A DNA stretch of 64,000 bases from Actinomycetes bacterium. Its GTDB lineage: Bacteria; Actinomycetota; Acidimicrobiia; Acidimicrobiales; Palsa-688. Positions within the stretch are counted from its first letter, which is position 1, and each line of letters starts with the position of its first letter. The stretch is taken from assembly GCA_021787035.1 (NCBI GenBank), contig JAJYMM010000173.1:22430-86429 (forward strand), read 5' to 3'. Positions 61,675 through 64,000 of the stretch are shown here, in pieces. The position numbers and the translations under genes were made by a program. The notes under the pieces are model-generated. The model saw only the letters and a list, made by a program, of their open reading frames with translations. It had not been told where the DNA came from and ran no database searches.

Positions 61675-63339
61675 TCACAAGCGCGACCCGGTGCTGCCAA
61701 GGACGGGGGGTGGTCCCCCGCCGCCTTCTCCCTCGGAGGGACAGCGACCGAGGGAGAAATCTTCCCTCAGCCTCTTTGCATAGCGCCCCCAATCGGACCA
61801 GACGTGCCTTCCGCGGTTCCTTGCAGGTAACGGAGGGGCGTTCCTGGCCTTGGTAGCGAGGCGCTCGCTCAGACCAACCGGACGTGGGGTATGCGAGCAT
61901 GGCCCGTCGTCCGTACACTTACAAAACCTCTTTCGCACACCCATGCCGCGTCTCCCGATGCTGAGCGCGGCGGCCTGGTGACTGGTGACGCCGTAGCCGC
62001 TGGCGAACTTCACAAGCCCGATGAGGCTTGTCCAGGCTGGGTTGACCAAGATGAGCTCTACGCCTTCACGGGCACAACGGGCCTCGAGCATCGAGAGGAA
62101 CTTCTTGTAGGCGAAACCCGATAGCATCCTCGCGTACTTCGGCCCGAAAAGCTCTCTGAGCCGGGCTTTTTTCTCGGTGAAGTCGAGTTTTTCGGCCACG
62201 ATCGGCTTCCCGAGGAGCTTGGCGGCTCCGACGGCCTCTGCCACCACGTCCCCGAGGGCCGCCTCCACCTGGGCGTGGGAGCGCTTGTAAATGACCACCG
62301 GGATGCTCCTCGCCCAAGTCTTGTTCCCGAAACGGTCGAGCCCCCCGAGCGCTACGTGGTCAGCGTTCAGGTCCACTCCTATGGCCCCAAGCTCTGGCAT
62401 GGTAGTGACCGGCGCCGGGACGTCTTCGACAGTGGCTTGCAGGTACCACCAACCGTCCGGCCGGTGGAGGAACCTGTAGGTGACTGGCTTGTCTGCGGCC
62501 CAGGCGGCTTCGACCTTGTCCCCGCCATACGGGAAGTCAGGTGCGGTGAAAGTGGCCCAATGGCCGTACTTTCCTTCCAGGGCTGGCGGCACCCGGAGAC
62601 GGAGCGTACCGCCCGCCATGTAGGTGAGGGTCTGGTTACCGGACTCTTCGTCGTGTGAGCCCAGGCACAAGAACTGGTTGGCCCGCTTGGCGTGCCATGC
62701 CTCCCTCCAGTCGTCGGGGGCGGCATAACCATTCTCTACCAGGTGGGACCGCTTACCGAGGAGCTTTCGCCCACCGAAGCAAAACCGTGGGTTGCTTGTT
62801 TCAATGTCGACTTTGACCTTGGCCAGGTCTGTTTCGAGGTTGGCCAGGTAGCGGCGCTTGTGGTGGAGCTGCTCTCCCAGCCTCTTGCGCTCGGCGACCG
62901 CTTTGGCGAAAGCACACCCGTCTGGGGCTTTCGTGCGCCTGCTGGTCGAACGGGCCCGTTTTTCCTCGGTACGGATCACCTTGGTGGCGGCAGCCACCTT
63001 CTTTTCCTTCTCCTTGACCCAGGACTTGGCTGAGGTGATGCGCCCTTCCAGGGCCGACCGGTGCAACTTCATGGGCTCCAGTGCTGCAGCTACTTTGCCG
63101 GCCAGGGAACGCGCCAACCCGTTGAACTGTCGTCCGGTGACCCCATTAGACTCCAGGAGCTCCCGTTTCACGTCCTTCAGGTCCCTGTGGTGGACGTAGA
63201 CCTCGTCCTTCAGGTCCCTTTGGTGGACGTAGACCTCGACGTAGAGCCGGTGCTCAACGTGCGCTGTCAGAGCAGCCACATCCTCGTACAGCGGGTAGAG
63301 GCTGCGGTCGGGTAAGCGGGTCTCGTACGTGGCCTTCAT
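61675..63339 (-). CDS. tnpB: TnpB-family RNA-guided nuclease of an IS607-type element
   Basis: A 554-residue TnpB-related protein whose ATG overlaps the tnpA stop (ATGA). RuvC-I is AIGVDLNADHVAL (near residue 325) and RuvC-II is IVAEKLDFTEKKARL (near 380). At the expected RuvC-III position (near 455) it reads VTSHQAAALSIGRRG with no Asp, as I recall for a TnpB-related subfamily. A Cys-rich CKCTDDGPCSH follows. The N-terminus holds an 11-residue repeat (VYVHQRDLKDE, VYVHHRDLKDV). TnpB cuts DNA guided by an omega RNA from the element's end and favours transposon retention. Confidence 0.92.
   Translation of the reverse strand: MKATYETRLPDRSLYPLYEDVAALTAHVEHRLYVEVYVHQRDLKDEVYVHHRDLKDVKRELLESNGVTGRQFNGLARSLAGKVAAALEPMKLHRSALEGRITSAKSWVKEKEKKVAAATKVIRTEEKRARSTSRRTKAPDGCAFAKAVAERKRLGEQLHHKRRYLANLETDLAKVKVDIETSNPRFCFGGRKLLGKRSHLVENGYAAPDDWREAWHAKRANQFLCLGSHDEESGNQTLTYMAGGTLRLRVPPALEGKYGHWATFTAPDFPYGGDKVEAAWAADKPVTYRFLHRPDGWWYLQATVEDVPAPVTTMPELGAIGVDLNADHVALGGLDRFGNKTWARSIPVVIYKRSHAQVEAALGDVVAEAVGAAKLLGKPIVAEKLDFTEKKARLRELFGPKYARMLSGFAYKKFLSMLEARCAREGVELILVNPAWTSLIGLVKFASGYGVTSHQAAALSIGRRGMGVRKRFCKCTDDGPCSHTPRPVGLSERLATKARNAPPLPARNRGRHVWSDWGRYAKRLREDFSLGRCPSEGEGGGGPPPVLGSTGSRL
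61702..61756 (-). ncRNA. Predicted omega RNA hairpins at the tnpB 3' end
   Basis: Two strong stem-loops: 61702-61718 (6-bp stem, 5-base loop) and 61724-61756 (11-bp perfect stem, 11-base loop). They overlap the last codons of tnpB, where omega RNA scaffolds normally lie; the guide would follow toward 61560 and beyond. The exact ends are not determined. Confidence 0.55.
63172..63237. repeat. 33-bp in-frame tandem repeat in tnpB
   Basis: Two 33-bp copies with one difference add 11 residues near the TnpB N-terminus, in frame. Confidence 0.9.
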
Positions 63340-63938
63340 CAGCCCGCCTCTGTCCTGTGCCCGGGGCTGCCTGTCTCGCTTGCTGCGCAAGCAAGGGCCT
63401 TCTTGGCCCGGCTGCGCGCAGACCGGCGCCCGTAAAGCCGGGCGCAGAAAGAGGTGAGGACTTCGATCATGTCGCTCACCAGGTCGTCTGTGACCTCGGT
63501 TGGCTCCACGACGAGAAGCCGGCGGCCGCTCGCCCTGAGGGCTGCCTCCACGTACTCGGCCCCGAAACGCATGAGGCGGTCCCGGTGCTCAACCGCGATG
63601 ATTGTGACTGTCTTGTCGGAGAGCAACCGAAGGAGCTTCGGGCGGTGCCCGTTCAGCCCGGAGCCGATCTCGGTGACGCTCTTGGTGACAGGTACTTGCT
63701 TCGTGCTCAGATGGGAAAGGACCCTTGCCACTTGTCCGTCAAGGTCGTCGCGCTGGTCAGCAGAAGACACTCGCGCGTAAATAGCCGCGCTTTCTGGGAG
63801 CATGCCTTGCGGCTCGTCCACGAGGATCGTCCCTGTAGGGAGCTGAACGGCCGGTACCGGCAGGATGCCCTTTTTGTACCAAGCCCAGGCAGTGTGGTAC
63901 CCGATGCCTTGCCTACGGGCCCACTCGCTCAGCTTCAT
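63339..63938 (-). CDS. tnpA: IS607-family serine recombinase transposase
   Basis: A 199-residue transposase. The N-terminal MerR-like HTH is LSEWARRQGIGYHTAWAWYK; the catalytic domain has AAIYARVSSADQRDDLDGQ with the nucleophile Ser, and AVEHRDRLMRFG. Such enzymes insert with little target specificity and leave no inverted repeats. A TAAAAT-like -10 lies just upstream of the ATG in AT-rich DNA. Confidence 0.95.
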   Translation of the reverse strand: MKLSEWARRQGIGYHTAWAWYKKGILPVPAVQLPTGTILVDEPQGMLPESAAIYARVSSADQRDDLDGQVARVLSHLSTKQVPVTKSVTEIGSGLNGHRPKLLRLLSDKTVTIIAVEHRDRLMRFGAEYVEAALRASGRRLLVVEPTEVTDDLVSDMIEVLTSFCARLYGRRSARSRAKKALACAASETGSPGHRTEAG

Positions 63939-64000
63939 GGATCATATTTTATCACAACACATACCAAAGAGACAGGTAGCTTTCAACAGCTGCTAACCCC

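Larger units (their letters stand above)
61560..63990 (-). mobile_element. IS607-family insertion sequence (tnpA-tnpB)
   Basis: Serine recombinase plus TnpB, coupled by ATGA, with hairpins at the tnpB end. The left boundary (about 61550-61560) is inferred from loss of glycosyltransferase homology; the right boundary lies near or beyond the window end. Elements of this family lack terminal inverted repeats, so the ends are approximate. Both genes appear intact. Confidence 0.8.

Noticed and set aside
1..64000. tRNA, rRNA, tmRNA
   Set aside because: No cloverleaf-like or conserved rRNA sequence was recognised by eye; a covariance search was not possible.

Overview
The window comes from a high-GC actinobacterium. 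Start codons are often GTG or TTG, many genes overlap by ATGA, and the content is typical of soil Actinobacteria: LacI regulators, CUT1 and CUT2 sugar ABC transporters, ECF sigma factors, DinB, SRPBCC and YCII small proteins, and MazF/PIN toxin-antitoxin pairs. I cannot fix the genus; an acidimicrobial relative is possible. No rRNA, tRNA or CRISPR array was seen.

Layout. 1-5.6 kb: a LacI-controlled pentose uptake locus (FGGY kinase 5' end, LacI, substrate-binding protein, RbsA-like ATPase, RbsC-like permease) with a 26-bp perfect operator palindrome over the promoter. 5.7-8.2 kb: an 8-bp GC-rich tandem repeat, a secreted propeller-like protein and a small coiled-coil protein. 8.2-18 kb: an arabinan/arabinoxylan locus (GH43, LacI, two CUT1 permeases, binding protein, GH51) diverging from a secreted GH54-CBM42-ricin arabinofuranosidase. 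18.8-24.8 kb: AI-2E-type membrane protein, MEDS/anti-sigma-type regulator, SDR and a carotenoid-desaturase-like oxidoreductase. 25-43.6 kb: a decayed accessory region with toxin-antitoxin loci, a large multidomain surface protein with a dockerin-like segment, methyltransferases, integrase remnants, an ankyrin protein, and an ECF sigma factor next to a YCII (DGPF) gene. 43.7-50.4 kb: a second arabinose-polymer locus (GH127, LacI, CUT1 transporter) with one shared operator motif at both ends. 50.7-61 kb: a second accessory patchwork with integrase remnants, MazEF, P450, and an ECF41-type sigma factor with its carboxymuconolactone decarboxylase partner. 61-64 kb: an IS607-family transposon (serine recombinase plus TnpB) beside a truncated glycosyltransferase.

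How the genes work together. Three LacI regulons break down and import arabinose polymers. Secreted GH54 and GH43 cut arabinan or arabinoxylan, CUT1 transporters import oligosaccharides, GH51 and GH127 release arabinose, and the CUT2 transporter plus FGGY kinase would handle free pentose.

The most unusual feature is a window-wide set of exact head-to-tail duplications (10 to 155 bp, at least fifteen loci). At least seven break the frame of otherwise well-conserved genes, and removing one copy restores each frame. They are either a real tandem-duplication process in this genome or a systematic assembly artefact; raw reads would decide. The clearest regulatory discovery is a matched pair of ECF41-type promoters (TGTCACA-N16-CGTC) facing each other between the ECF41-type sigma gene and the decarboxylase gene.
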